The position numbers and the translations under genes were made by a program. Shown here in pieces: positions 50,001 to 60,482 of a DNA stretch of 64,000 nucleotides (position 1 is its first letter; each line of letters opens with the position of its first letter). The notes beneath the pieces are model-generated. The model had not been told where the DNA came from. It saw nothing but the letters and a program-made list of their open reading frames with translations, and did no database searches. Source of the stretch: Acanthosepion lycidas (Eukaryota; Mollusca; Cephalopoda; Sepiida; Sepiidae); contig OZ010581.1 in NCBI GenBank assembly GCA_963932145.1, positions 83,152,802 to 83,216,801 on the forward strand, read 5' to 3'.

Positions 50001-53000
50001 GAAGAGTTAATTATTGCCTGGAGAATTTGACAATAAACTTCCTATACAGAAAAATAAGAATCACACACATATATAACTATAACTAGCCCAATTTCTTCTT
50101 CTCATGACCCCCCCCATTTTTTAATTTCCTTTCACCATGTTAAAATATACATTTAGCACCCTTGATAGGAGTTTGTATTTATTCATTCTGTAACAGTTAA
50201 TTAACTATTGAACAATATAGGTATTTTACGTTTAGAGGCTCATTTCAAACTTTGCTCTCAAAAATTATGTTCTTCATGTACATGCAGCATGAATTTTATT
50301 CTTCAGTAACTATTAAACTATGATCTCTAATCAAATTACACTACACTTACCAGTATTTTTTCTCCCCACCCCCTTCAGATTTTATTTTGCATATGATTTC
50401 AATGGAGACAGGTGATGGAGAACGGTCAAATTTATACACATCTGTAAATAAATTAGATTAATAGAATTGTTAACTTTCTGTTTTTATATTGTTTGAAAGA
50501 AAAATCTATCAAGTTAGATAACTCTTTCCTTTCTTACGTTTTTTTCCCCCATTTCTTTTAACAATTTTACTAAGGGAAATAACTCTGATGATCAAACTGC
50601 AAGTGAATTATAAACAATTTATTGAAATGACAAAACTTTTTTTATTCATTTTAAACTCATTTTAATTATTAATTGCATAATCTTAAATTTACTGCATGAA
50701 GACAGTATAAATTTTCTACAACTATTCATAAAAATACTTCTAGACCTAATCAGATAGGATACTTCAAACTGTTCGAAATTCTGAGAAACATTAATATTAT
50801 TTCACAAGTTTTTCTTATAATTCCTGTTTTTAACATTACAATCTGCTGAAATGTAAAACTAAAACTACACTTGAAATATACTTCAAAATGCATAAATTTT
50901 TTTCATTAACAAATAAAGTGGAAAGGCAGAATAGGAACAAATGATTTATATTATCTGATATAAATCTATTAATGGTAAATAATACATTAACCTAGCAGGA
51001 AGCTTGTTCCTTGTCTAACAGTGCACTGGTTTCTGAAATCACTGACAGTAAATTTAATTCTGAGTACTTCATAATTGCAGCTATGTATCGGATTTAAAGA
51101 AGTTCAAAACTTAAAAATGAAATTCTTCCATGACCTTAACTGTCTTAACTTTTTGGTGATCTGACTGATCAGTGGCTGCAACTTTTAATTTTGAGGATAC
51201 AGGATTGGCAGTTTTATGGATACTGCATCCCAACTTAGTAAGGAACCCAAACTCTTTGGTAGCACTTAGGTTGCATTGGCCAACAGTCAAATAATATCAG
51301 GTATTTATGGTGCCATTTCACACATGGATAGATGTCCCTGAATGTACTTCCAGTGAGTAACCCTCGAGACCACATTATGCTTTAGTCTCAGCCACTTTCC
51401 AGTCAGTTTGTATTGTCATAGACGATGGACAGTGATATTTATTTTGGCCTTTTTCTTCTTAAAAAGTGAAAATCTTCTTATAACACTTATAATTAAAAGA
51501 AATAATAAACCAGTAAACAAAAAATCACCTACCACCCTCAACCTTTCTTTCTCCAATATTTGTGGTAGTCATACCAATGTCTGTGGTGTAGAATATTTTT
51601 CTTAAAACATTCTTAAAATATTTTAGTGCTTTGTGAAACTAATTTAAACTGTTACAGACAATCTTCCTATTTTTCAAAAGGTTCTAGACATATATGCATC
51701 CAGGAAAATCTTTTGATTGGCAAGTCCCCAGATGATTCTTTCATATGCTTTCAACTTTCTTTATTACATCTGTTAGCTATCTCCTTTTCCTTTATTGCTC
51801 CCCTTCTTCTCAGGACTAACATGTTAGACAAAATATCTGCCAGTATAGAAATAGTTCTCTCTATCTCTCTCTCTCTCTATTCAACTGTGTGCATTTTTAT
51901 ATTTGGTGATTTTAATGCTCATATTAAGTAGCTTAGTCATTCTAATGTTACTGATGTTGCTGATATTCTAACATTCAATTTTTCTATTGATCAGTATGTC
52001 AGTCAAATAGATTTCCATACTCATTTCTCTAATAATTCTGATCAATGTGCTTCTTTATTTGATTTATTCCTCACTTACTGTCTGGTTCTTCTTGAGTATC
52101 ACAACTGTCATTCTATAGTATCTGTTGTTATTTCCTTTGAGTTGTCTGACCTCCTGAACCTCCTACTTACAAGACTTTTTTTCCATTGGGATTAATTTCA
52201 TGATTTTCTTCCAGATGCCCCTTAGAGTGAAATTTTTAACCTTCCTATTGAGAATTGTGTCACTGAAGTTTATTCTTGGGTAAATGTTGGCATTGATGCT
52301 TTTGTGCCTTCTTGCAAATATCAAGTGAAACCACAATCTTCTCCTTGGTTCACACCTGCCAGTTCAGGTGCAATGGTCTACAGGAACTACTTTTTCTGAC
52401 TTTATCATTGTGATAGTTCTGATCACAACAGATGCCTCTTTGTATCTGCTCATAATAATTGTAAACATGTCCTCTTTGAGGACAAGTTTTGTTCACTGAC
52501 AAAATGAAATGCCATAGAGCCTGTAATAGGTTTGGCTCTCATGACTACTAGTGGCTCTGTAAAATGTTAAATAAAAGTCTTCTACCCCTTTTCTCTTTAC
52601 TCAATTTAAGTGTTATCTTCCAATTCTACTCTTGATTCATATGAAGTATCTTTGTCTGACTTTACACTTTGTTGTGATATTCATATAACTCCATCCATGG
52701 TTTCTGCTATCATCTCTATACTGATTCCCCACAAAGCATATGGACTTCATAGTATCCCTGATATAGTCCTTAAGAAATGTGCTCCTGTGCTCTCTAAACT
52801 CTACAATAAATATCTCACTGCTTCTTGCTTTCCTGCTTGTTGAAATTCTCTTCTGTAATTCCAGTCTAAGTGTAACATTGAGATCTCCGAAGATTGATCA
52901 AACAAAAAGAAAATCAAAAGAAAGGAAGTGGAGAGAGTCTACTAACTGTTGAAATTGCAGGAAGATGGATTGAAAGGTTGAGAAGAAAATTAAAAACGAA

Positions 53001-56000
53001 ATGTGTTGAGACTACCCATTTTTCCTCACTTCCCACTGATAAGAAAGAAACCATCCATGAAGATGTCAGATAAAATAAAAATATATGTTGACAATAAAGA
53101 AACCAGGGCAGTCACTGAAACAAATAACATTTACAATTCCTCTGAACAAAGAAATAAACAATCTAGTTTGAATCAGCCACACAGAAGAAAAGGACCCCCA
53201 CAGAGATGGAGACCAACTGGATATATTCATCATTATAGTTTCAGTGACATTCGTACAGAGAAAATTTTATATCCAAACATTAATTTGGACACCTTTGGAT
53301 AAAAGGTGCTAAGGAAAACTTAATCACTATTTTGAAGTGAACATGGACAAGAAGGCTGGGTGGTCTGTTCAATTGTAAGAAAATGAATAAGAGAAAAGAT
53401 CAACTTTCATGTTAAGGAGAGTGGAAATAGATTTTTCTTTCCTTTTCCAGTTCTTTCCAATATGGTGCAAGCTGATAGATAAGGATTTAATGACTGAAAA
53501 TCCCTTATGTTTTCGCTATGCCATCTGGAAGTTGGATTTGTCACTGCAGCTCAGGAAGTGGGCTGAGGTTGGCTACTGAGAAAGTGAAAGGAAGGAAGGA
53601 AGGAGAGAGAGAGATTAGCACTACCTATATTGGGTAACTCTACGAGATCGCTAAAAAAGAGTATAGCATGATGAAAAAGACGCCAAACTTGACGAAAACA
53701 AAATTTTATCGTCTAAATGTTCACATTATTTTTAAGAGGAAAGATCAAAGTCAAAATACTTTGATCTTTCCTCTTAAAAATAAACATTTAGACGGGGTAT
53801 TTTTTCCATTTTTAATCGTTCCTAGTACGTCAGAAATTTTCATTAAAAATCTTTTTTTTTTGAGTCAGCAAAATTGACCATTTTTTCCATTTTATAAAAA
53901 AACTGGAAATCTCACTTTGAAATTCTTTTAAATATCAATTATCATTTTTTCAAAATTTATTTTAAGAAAATCAGAAATTATGTTTGTTTAAAATATTCTG
54001 AAACAAGCTTAACTTAGTTTTGCACTGAAAAGATGTAATTTGAAAATAAAACAAAGCAGGTCATAAACTTTTGCGTCACTTGACATGTGATGAATAACAT
54101 ATTGACGGATTTCGTGAGATTAATTTGTTCTACGGAAGGAAAAAAGTGAAATAATTTACATTTAAGTGAACAAATTATTTACCTCGTTATTTTTAAGGAA
54201 AACTTTCAGCGCTCTAATTTTTTTTTGTACTTAGCTTTCACCTTTACGATGCTTTATGGAAAATATATTCTAAAGAAATTAAAATAAGACTGTTAAGAGT
54301 GACATTAAATTTCATAAGAAAAGTATCTAATTAATTTATATATACCCTTCTTATGAAATTTTATCAGAAGTGTATATAAAATACTATAATTTTATGTACA
54401 TTTATTACATTTTACTGTGTTATTTGTATTTCCATTCATTTTATTATTAATTTTGATATTTCATTCATGGAAAAATGTCATAACTGAGATTAATATAAAA
54501 ATAAGATCATATAAATTTCATAAGATGATACTGATACTTGTAGGTACCCTTCTCAGTTGAAATTGAAAAATCAAATTAACTTCACACGTGTTTCACAGAA
54601 GTAAAGGACTTACACCAGAGAACAATGCTTAACTCAAATAACGCAGCTTAATTGTATTCTGGTTGGTCTTCTGTACTTTATAATTACAGCCCGATTATAA
54701 ACACAAAACCACATTTTTTAATTACAGCAGATCTTCTGATTAGTCAAAATGATACAATTTACAACGTGCTAAAAAAAGATCTATCTCATAAGGATACTTA
54801 GGAAACCTGATGCAGCTTTTAACTAATTTTATATTTTAACGACTTAAATGTAAAAATGTATTATAATTAAGAAATAACAAATAATTGTATTAAAAATTCA
54901 TTTTTCATTGAAAAAATTTTTTGCTTTCAGAAAATATTGTCCATATTCATAAAAACAACTAAAAGCAAATAAAAGCATTTGAAATTAAATAATATCTTTG
55001 TTTTATTGAGTTTTGTATGTTACAATTCAGAGCCGATTTTCAGGTAGGGGGTCCAATTAAAAACAAAAAAAAAACATGATTTGCATTCCTCAAAGACTTG
55101 TGCTTTTAACTATTGTAATCACTAAACCCGATACGATCGAATTTCTAGCGGTTTCATAAATTAGTTGTGGGGGTTAATAAATATTTTTAAAAAATATTTC
55201 TGCCATGACTTTAATAAGAAAAAAAAAAAAAAAAAAAAACATCTTTATAATAATTTTGATGATCTGTGAATAGTTCTTGAAAGTTTCATTAACATCCGAC
55301 AATTATTTATATTTTTGCAAGATTTTCCAAATTAATGTGTCATATCAAAAAAACGTGCTAAAAATTGTCTATGTTATTTACTAGTTCTGCTGATACAAAG
55401 AGAAACAAGGTTTTTTTTCTTTTTAATCAAAATTTAGAATGTTCTAAAAAGGATGAAAACTTTTTAAAAATAATTAAAAAAAGCTTTGGTCTTTCCTCTT
55501 AATAATAACATAAGCATTTAGACGATAAAATTTTGTTTTCGGCAAGGTTGGTGTCTTTTTCATCAAGCTATGCTCTTTTTTTAGCGATTTCGTGGAGGTA
55601 CCTAACCTATATGGAGCTGCAGCGAGAGGCAAAGTGTAAAGAGAGTTGGAGTTGAAGAGTAGCTTGATCCCCATGACCACTCTCAAAATGGGGCTGGACA
55701 ACCCCAAATTTGGAAAATCACTTGAGTAAATATATATGGGAATTTGGAAAAAGTTGATACTTAGGGTAGAAGACAACCAAACCCAGACCCTAATCAACCC
55801 CACCTGTCAGATACAGGACTCCATATAAGCTGGAGATTTTGAACTCAGAGACAAGAGACAAACACATGCACAGAGTCCCCACATTACTGTTACCGGTATC
55901 TGCATCAATCACTGAGACCTCCTGACCAAGACCTTGTGCTGGACATGAAAACCAGAACTTAGAAATTTAAGATAGGAATTGTGAAGCTTGGATTGTTACT

Positions 56001-58840
56001 TTGGATATCTTTAAGGTGTCTGACAGGGTTTGGCATGTTGACCTCCTTAAAAAATTGAAAGTTTATAGTATTTCTGGACAAAATCTTTGAACGTATTCAA
56101 TCTTTCTTATCAAATTACTAAATGGAAGTTGTCTTGAATGGGCAATCTTCTAGATCATTGAAGTGAAAAGATTATATTGAATCAATTGCTAGCTCTGCTG
56201 CAAGGAAAGTCAATTCACTGTGCTGTACAGTCCTGGTTATGATGATAAACTACATCCACGTCCAGTGTAAGATGATAAACTACGTCCAACAGCAAGGCCT
56301 CTGATCAGGAGGTTTTGAGGAGTGTGGAACCACCTCTTAATTGCTGGTGTTCCCAGGTCCACCCTGACCCAGGGTGGTAGCACCTGTTAGGGTCCCAGTT
56401 ATGGGCAAATAGTTAACTCCCAAACTGAAGTTAAAAGCCTTATGAAAGTGTAAAAATAGGTTTTAATACCAGAAATACTTTGTAAAAAATTATTACCAAA
56501 AATAAATTTTTCAAATTATAGTAACCAGCAATATATTTTTCAAATTATAGTAACCAGCAATATATTTTTGAAAAAAAATATTACCAGTAATATATTTTTG
56601 AAAAAAGAAAAAAAAAAAATACCAGCAATACATTTTTTAAAATAATATTACTAGCTATACATTTTTGAGAAAAAAAATTATTACAAGAAATAGATTTTTG
56701 ACAAAACAATATTACCAGGAAAAAAGTTGTCAGCATTAAATAACCCATTGAGGTTGCTATGCCGTAAAACAAAACAAACCAATCACTGTGCTGTAGTAGA
56801 CAGTTTTTCTTACCAGAATCTATCTTACACCTTTATAAATCTATCATTCCTCCATGCATTGAATATTGCTGTCATATCTGGCCTGGTGCTTCTACTATAT
56901 ATTTAGAGATGATACATAAAATACAAAGAAGAATCTGCAATGTTATTAGTTCTGACCAGGCATCTCAGCTTCAGTCATTTTCACTGTAACAGTTTTCCTC
57001 TGTCTTTTCTAAAAATATTTTCATGGTAATTGTACTGATGATCTTTCCTCTTTGGTACCTACTAGACTTTACAAACTTAAATGCAGTAATAGATTGGCAC
57101 CTAGGTCCCACATTTTACAGTTGAAATAACTAGATGTAACCATAAGTTCTATGCTAATTGTTTCTTTTCACACAGTTCTCATTTGTGGAACTCTCTTCTA
57201 GCCTCTTGGTTTCCAGTGAACTTTGATCTTCAAAATTTAAATGCAATGTAAATCATTATCTTCTTTCTACTTAATTCCTGTTATTGTTCTCCCTTCTTAA
57301 CCATGTTTTTCTTTTTCTCATTCTTTCACACTCAATAACCTATTGCATCTTAATGGCATGGCCTTGCTTGTGGTGAAATGATTAAGGGTGTTAACAAAAA
57401 CCAATCCTAATGCATTGTTACTCCATTATTTAATTTTTACACAAAACTGTTAATGTTATAAGATGCACATATAGCATTTATATCAGATGAAAATTAACAA
57501 ATAGAAAGCAAAAATCCAATCATTTTTTTTCCATAATCTGAAAATTTTTAGCAGTGTAATGGGAAAGTTTATTTGCCCTGGTTACCTTGAATGCAACTAG
57601 ATTTGCCCTGGAATCTCGTAAGGACGGTCCTGCCATCAGGTAATCTGATGATATTACTTCTAAAGGAAAGTGCTCCTCACATTTTTCATTAGTTTCAAGT
57701 CCTTTAGGCCAAGCAGTACAAAATTCTAGCAAAGAAACAAAATAAACATAATCATAAAGCCTTCATTGACTATAAAAAGGCATGATTATAATTTACACAT
57801 CATTTTTTGTGTTAGCATATAGAAAAAAATGAAATTTTATTAAAACTGAATTAAAAATATTAATTAGCAAAATTTATCATATTTGCTGGCTTAGAAAACA
57901 CACATTTTAACCCCAAAAGATCACAATCCACATGGGCTAAAATTCCATAACCTACAATCCTAAAAGGTTAAAATCTTATAAAGACTGAAATCCCAAATCT
58001 TAATCACCAAAACCTGAAAAAGAGCAAATGCTATGAGGCAAACTGAACAGAGTCTGGTATGTGTGTTGGCTGGATTGCCAAACAAACATTGCAAGTGTTG
58101 TTGAGAATGAACAAGATGAATCTAAGCTAGAGCCCGTACAATTATGAAAGATGAAATGGCAACTGAAGAACTAGTTGTGGCAGTCACTTGTCAAATTAAA
58201 ACAAATGTTCCCATAAATGGACATAATCATTATACCAAGCATTGCCAGTATTGCCATCCACAAAAGGTTCAACAACAAGCACAGTGTTTTCAATGCCAAG
58301 AAATAGGTCATATTGCTGTACAGTATCAAGGGAAATGGAAAAATGAGGTGTTCCCAGTGATAAATGTGCACATAAATGGAAAACAGTGTATGACAATGGT
58401 AGATTTGTTGTATATAGTCATTCTCTTTTGGACAAATCCATATGCATATAAAAAAAGTTAAGTCTTATGGGTACATATATTCTTTTTTTTTTTTTCTTTA
58501 ATTTATTAATTTCACACTTTTTGACTATTTATATGATTTTCTAACCCCCTCATTTATTAAGATCCCTATTTTTTGCATACACATATCTTGCTATATTAGA
58601 TTCAAGTAACAATTTTTTGGTTCTAAAAGGCTTTCCTCCTATAAAAAAAATGAACTTCAAATGCTAAGTTACTGATATATTTACATTCTTTTCCATTTTC
58701 AAATTTGAAATAAACTTACTCTTGAGTGCTTCACAATGTTTTTTAATATGAGCAGGAGTCAGATGGAGAAAATTAGGAATCTTCATCAGTTCAGCATTAG
58801 CATAACGACCTGGAGGAATGCCTTCATTTTCATTCAGCCT
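39328..58840 (-). CDS. MRPS35: Mitochondrial small ribosomal subunit protein mS35, 6 exons seen, N-terminus missing (gene span)
   Basis: Minus-strand exons 58840-58720, 57725-57586, 49554-49445, 43949-43880, 42714-42592 and 39531-39328 join without a frame break into about 255 residues ending at a natural TAA. The order matches metazoan mS35: [10 protein letters not shown] and KKHCEALK; then [16 protein letters not shown] and SGPS-like [10 protein letters not shown]; then [15 protein letters not shown]; then [17 protein letters not shown]; then the WE..F.W region; then the C-terminal GYKKCV and [10 protein letters not shown]. mS35 is a structural protein of the mitochondrial 28S subunit (human MRPS35 is 323 residues). 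The first exon or exons, encoding the mitochondrial targeting peptide and about 70-100 residues, were not found to the right and probably lie outside the window. Introns are 1.0-8.0 kb and hold many transposon fragments. Confidence 0.95.
39532..42080. other. MRPS35 intron, mostly unrecognised
   Basis: AT-rich. The only recognisable item is the terminal motif of the CTGAAAAGTTCTTGG family at about 41420-41488 (inverted: CCAAGAACTTTTCAGCACAC). Confidence 0.45.
41420..41488 (-). repeat. End of a mariner-type element (CTGAAAAGTTCTTGG family)
   Basis: AGAGTTTTGATG..., then AAGCCAAGAACTTTTCAGCA, resembles the right half of the MITE at 30689-30779. The left end is not visible. Confidence 0.5.
42085..42420 (+). 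mobile_element. Degenerate GIY-YIG retroelement remnant
   Basis: Reads [20 protein letters not shown], then after a frameshift [23 protein letters not shown] and later [16 protein letters not shown]. The C-x-CGK-x-Y-x-GET core followed by IA(D/N)HIW is typical of GIY-YIG nuclease domains in Penelope-like elements. The parallel remnant at 44560-44960 supports this. Confidence 0.55.
42592..42714 (-). CDS. MRPS35: MRPS35 internal exon
   Basis: 123 bases (41 codons, phase 0 at both ends), acceptor TTTCAG, donor GTAAGT. It encodes [20 protein letters not shown] and then a charged helical stretch ending KEMDKK. It corresponds to the W-rich helical part of mS35. Confidence 0.9.
43201..43498. repeat. 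298-bp direct repeat, copy A
   Basis: Nearly identical over 298 bases to 46460-46757; I count about three mismatches by eye. The copy ends with a hairpin (TGAAATAACATTCAAG / CTTGAATGTTATTTCA at about 43446-43483). Lies in the MRPS35 intron left of the 70-base exon. Confidence 0.95.
43880..43949 (-). CDS. MRPS35: MRPS35 internal exon (70 bases)
   Basis: Acceptor TTCCAG, donor GTAAGT. It completes the Arg codon and encodes [20 protein letters not shown] and then ESL, matching the [23 protein letters not shown] region of human MRPS35. Its length is not a multiple of three. It lies between two near-identical 298-bp direct repeats (43201-43498 and 46460-46757), so recombination between them would remove it and shift the frame. 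Confidence 0.92.
43984..44062. repeat. (CT)n(AT)n microsatellite
   Basis: About 9 CT units followed by about 30 AT units, starting 35 bases from the MRPS35 exon acceptor at 43950. Confidence 0.95.
44110..44385 (-). mobile_element. tRNA-derived SINE copy 1 (keeps A box)
   Basis: On the reverse strand: GATATCCTCAAAGACA, then TGGCTCAGTGGGTAAAAGTG (a good pol III A box), a body with AATTCCAATCACCTGAAGAA, GGCTGGAGTGTACA and GAATATGGCAACA, and a 3' end near 44110. Relative to copy 2 it lacks the segment holding the B box. Confidence 0.65.
44560..44960 (+). mobile_element. GIY-YIG retroelement remnant
   Basis: Reads [20 protein letters not shown], then [20 protein letters not shown] and [10 protein letters not shown], then [20 protein letters not shown] and [10 protein letters not shown], then [20 protein letters not shown] and PVKRSAREK. 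These follow the order of the nuclease end of Penelope-like elements. The YIG core has lost residues (Y-R-ET where YIGET is usual). Confidence 0.72.
45025..45362 (+). mobile_element. tRNA-derived SINE copy 2 (keeps B box)
   Basis: GATGTCCTCAAGGTTGG, then GTTGTAAGTTCAATACCTGG (a B-box-like GTTCAATACC), then the body AATTCCAATCACCTGAAGAA, GGCTGGAGCATACA and GAATATGGCAACA. It lacks the A-box segment kept by copy 1 and lies in the opposite orientation. Confidence 0.65.
45365..46459. other. MRPS35 intron, unrecognised
   Basis: The part at 46120-46455 is less AT-rich and may be repeat-derived, ending exactly where direct repeat B starts. No family recognised. Confidence 0.35.
46460..46757. repeat. 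298-bp direct repeat, copy B
   Basis: Same orientation, ends and terminal hairpin as copy A, 3259 bases away. Lies in the next MRPS35 intron. The unit has no convincing protein; a 62-codon minus frame is conserved only because the copies are young. Confidence 0.95.
46760..47700. other. MRPS35 intron, AT-rich, nothing recognised
   Basis: A short TATATA run near 47000-47015; no coding-like frame. Confidence 0.45.
47715..48075 (-). mobile_element. Tc1-like transposase C-terminal remnant
   Basis: Reverse strand: [42 protein letters not shown], then [21 protein letters not shown] (the NPIENLW-type motif) and [20 protein letters not shown], in shifting frames. This is the order of the Tc1 DDE domain second half. 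Degenerate. Confidence 0.6.
48240..49440. other. MRPS35 intron, AT-rich, nothing recognised
   Basis: No coding-like frame or repeat identified. Confidence 0.45.
49445..49554 (-). CDS. MRPS35: MRPS35 internal exon
   Basis: 110 bases, acceptor CCCAG and donor GTAAGA. It encodes [20 protein letters not shown], then [16 protein letters not shown] and two bases of Arg. It follows the previous exon directly in the family alignment (VVVLR-VKLSSLNL in human). Confidence 0.93.
49556..51395. other. MRPS35 intron, mostly unrecognised
   Basis: AT-rich apart from the exon-like island at 50348-50446. Confidence 0.4.
50348..50446 (-). other. Exon-like island inside an MRPS35 intron
   Basis: Minus strand: acceptor TTATTTACAG, then about 95 bases open in one frame ([30 protein letters not shown]), then GTAAGT. 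The MRPS35 alignment needs no residues here, and in the incoming phase 0 frame the segment has a stop. If spliced in it would be a premature-stop exon. It may instead be chance or a pseudogene fragment. Confidence 0.25.
51400..52870 (+). mobile_element. LINE fragment with apurinic-type endonuclease and start of RT
   Basis: The only copy with the 5' half of the ORF. LCETNL lies near 51628-51645 (endonuclease E-T-x-L motif) and FGDFNAHIK near 51904-51930 (the GDFNAH motif of AP-type endonucleases), then RT-leading sequence with [35 protein letters not shown] and CFPAC (52690-52843). It breaks off at 52.87 kb near where the copy at 33.0 kb continues. Stops throughout. Confidence 0.78.
52870..53628. 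other. MRPS35 intron, unidentified
   Basis: A 99-codon frame at 53003-53302 (rich in K, N, R) has no family resemblance. A GGAAGGA/GAGA stretch lies near 53590-53613. Confidence 0.35.
53630..55612. mobile_element. Non-autonomous element with about 110-bp inverted termini
   Basis: The left terminus 53630-53745 (ACGAGATCGCTAAAAAAGAG, then AAAACAAAATTTTATCGTCT, then AAGAGGAAAGATCAAAG) is repeated inverted at about 55484-55612 with scattered differences. Inside the left end, 53711-53795 forms an extra near-perfect hairpin (GTCTAAATG...CATTTAGAC). The 1.7-kb interior is AT-rich with no transposase and a 20-base poly-A run near 55220. Family unknown. Confidence 0.7.
55955..57395 (+). mobile_element. 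LINE fragment (jockey/CR1-like), interrupted by a 555-bp insertion
   Basis: The left part has [20 protein letters not shown] (the AFDRVWH region of RT) and [22 protein letters not shown] residues. After the insertion it resumes with [19 protein letters not shown] residues, [13 protein letters not shown] and [10 protein letters not shown]. It ends at the family terminus CTTGCTTGTGGTGAAATGAT (about 57369-57388). Confidence 0.8.
56228..56782 (+). mobile_element. 555-bp retroposed insertion with 13-bp target-site duplication
   Basis: TCACTGTGCTGTA occurs at 56215-56227 and again at 56783-56795, exactly flanking the insert and interrupting the LINE. The insert starts CAGTCCTGGTTATG, holds a partial duplication of GATGATAAACTAC, and in its second half (about 56464-56720) carries 7-8 degenerate tandem units around ATTACCAGCAATATATTTTT. 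It ends in AAAACAAAACAAACC. The duplication length and A-rich end suggest target-primed retroposition. Family not recognised. Confidence 0.75.
57586..57725 (-). CDS. MRPS35: MRPS35 internal exon
   Basis: 140 bases, acceptor GCTAG at 57730-57726 and donor GTAACC after CAAG (exon end 57586). It encodes [20 protein letters not shown] and then the [15 protein letters not shown] stretch. The frame stays open to 57520, but the open tail past the donor does not match the family and is intronic. Confidence 0.93.
57950..58461 (+). pseudogene. Gag-pol remnant of an LTR retrotransposon (zinc knuckle and protease start)
   Basis: The frame 58144-58461 reads [16 protein letters not shown], then [15 protein letters not shown] (a zinc knuckle with the last Cys lost), then [19 protein letters not shown] where a protease active site would begin; the D-T-G triplet is not intact (D-L-L). 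It sits antisense in the 1-kb MRPS35 intron 57726-58719. Confidence 0.6.
58720..58840 (-). CDS. MRPS35: MRPS35 internal exon (first seen)
   Basis: 121 bases, acceptor TTTCAG at 58846-58841 and donor GTAAGT from 58719. It encodes 40 residues ending HCEALK plus one base; [12 protein letters not shown] is the family hallmark. It begins in phase 0, so an upstream coding exon must exist. Confidence 0.93.
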
Positions 58841-58849
58841 CTGAAACAT

Positions 58850-60180
58850 ACAATAGAAATATGAATAAAAATTTGCAAATTATGTACTTCATACACTGTC
58901 AGATTGTATTATGCAAGTCAATATTTTCAGAAAATTGGTAATAATGTTCATAAAATTTTAATGATATTCTTGAATGATAAATAAACTATGTGAATTTCAT
59001 CTTACTTGTCTTATCAGAAATATTTATAATTTATATTGTGGTGCAACATTTTCTTAATGAATTCAAGTGTTGTTCAACATATTCTACATAAATACATCTA
59101 ATTATAGTTATTAATATTTTTCATTTCTAGCATATAGATATTGCCATGGTTTGTAAGAAATATATAAGCTCAAAAAAGAAACAAGATTTTGTCAAGTTAT
59201 TGAATGATGAAAACACAATGTTTGAAATTACAAAAAAGTTAAGACAGAGATCAATTGAAAAGAATGCTACATAGAGATAGTGTGTGTGGGGGGGGATGTT
59301 TGGGGCCAGAAAATAGAAATAATGTAATGAGTCCCCACTTTCTACCCCACCTTCTTCAGATATTAATCCAAGTTGTGATCCATCATTAAAAATAGATGTA
59401 TGTGATAATAGAAAACAATCCTCAAACAAATAAAATTTTTGGAAAGCTATAAAAAGTGCTGAAGGTTTTGAAATTGAAACAGTAGAAAAGTAAACAAAAA
59501 TCAATGAATAAAAGATTAATGAAGGTGATAAAAAGTCAAGAAGCCCATATTAACATGTAAAATTTAAAAAAAAAATATCTTAAACAGTTATATGGGATAT
59601 TGTGTTAATAAAATATGTTTCTTATATCTTTTGAATTTATTTAATTTGTTATCATAATAAAAGTGGACATCACCAAAACAAGTTACCGATATTTTTGATA
59701 AGGACAGATAGGCTGAAACAATCACAATATATTACTCGTATAAATATAAGCATATTCTGAAAATTTTACCAACATTAATTTTTTAATACCAATTTTTACT
59801 GTGAAAACATTACTTTCTATAATTAGAAGGACCAATTTTCTGCTATCATGAAATTGCAATTCTGAAATGGAATCTGGTTTTTCATGTAATTATCAATAAA
59901 AAATAAATTAATAATCATTTGGAATTTAAAAAAAAATCTTTTCCAATTTATTCTTTCAAAACTTAATAACTGTCTCTACAATTTTGCTATTAGAAACTTA
60001 ATTTGCTTTAATAAATAAATATAACATAATATTTTTTAAATTTATTTTTATAAATATTTTTGCTTTTTTCAAGACATGAAAAAAATTAATTACCAAAGTT
60101 TTATATTAATTACATTTTTAAAATAAAGATGGCCCTCAGTTTTCCAATAAAAATTTTGACTAGCCCTATAAGTACAGTCA
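58850..60180. other. Unrecognised sequence right of the first visible MRPS35 exon
   Basis: AT-rich. I looked for the missing N-terminal MRPS35 exon on the minus strand (a W-rich segment upstream of the KIPNF motif) and did not find it. A G-rich run lies near 59283-59296. Confidence 0.4.
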
Positions 60181-60189
60181 CTAATTTGT

Positions 60190-60395
60190 TGAAAAAGGAG
60201 CATACCATGCCCCAAACTTGATAAAAACAAAATTTTAGCATTATAAAATTATTATATGAAGAAAGGCTAAAGTATTTTGTTTTGATTATTTAATCTTAAT
60301 CCTTTCTTGCACATTAAAAATTTTGGTTAAAAATCTTGTTTTTCTTGCATCATTTGTTAGGGGGGATCATTTTAGAGGTACCAAAGATTAGCATA
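60190..60395 (+). mobile_element. Decayed relative of the long-TIR element at 53.6 kb
   Basis: GGAGCATACCATG, CCAAACTTGATAAAAACAAA, GAAGAAAGGCTAAAG and GGTTAAAAATCTTGTTTTT align in order with 53660-53860. Matching outer sequence ends near 60380-60395 (AGAGGTACC). Confidence 0.5.
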
Positions 60396-60482
60396 GGAAA
60401 TTTTAGTGACTTTTCTGCAATAAAAAACACGAATTTAGAAATCTTGCAAGAATCAAATAATTGCCATATTTTTTTTTTTAAG

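Noticed and set aside
53003..53302. 99-residue basic frame as a gene
   Set aside because: No homology recognised, intronic on the opposite strand to MRPS35, no supporting splice or promoter signals.
57520..57585. Continuation of the MRPS35 exon to the stop at 57520
   Set aside because: A canonical donor (CAAG|GTAACC) at 57586/57585 joins in phase to the exon at 49554 with perfect family alignment.
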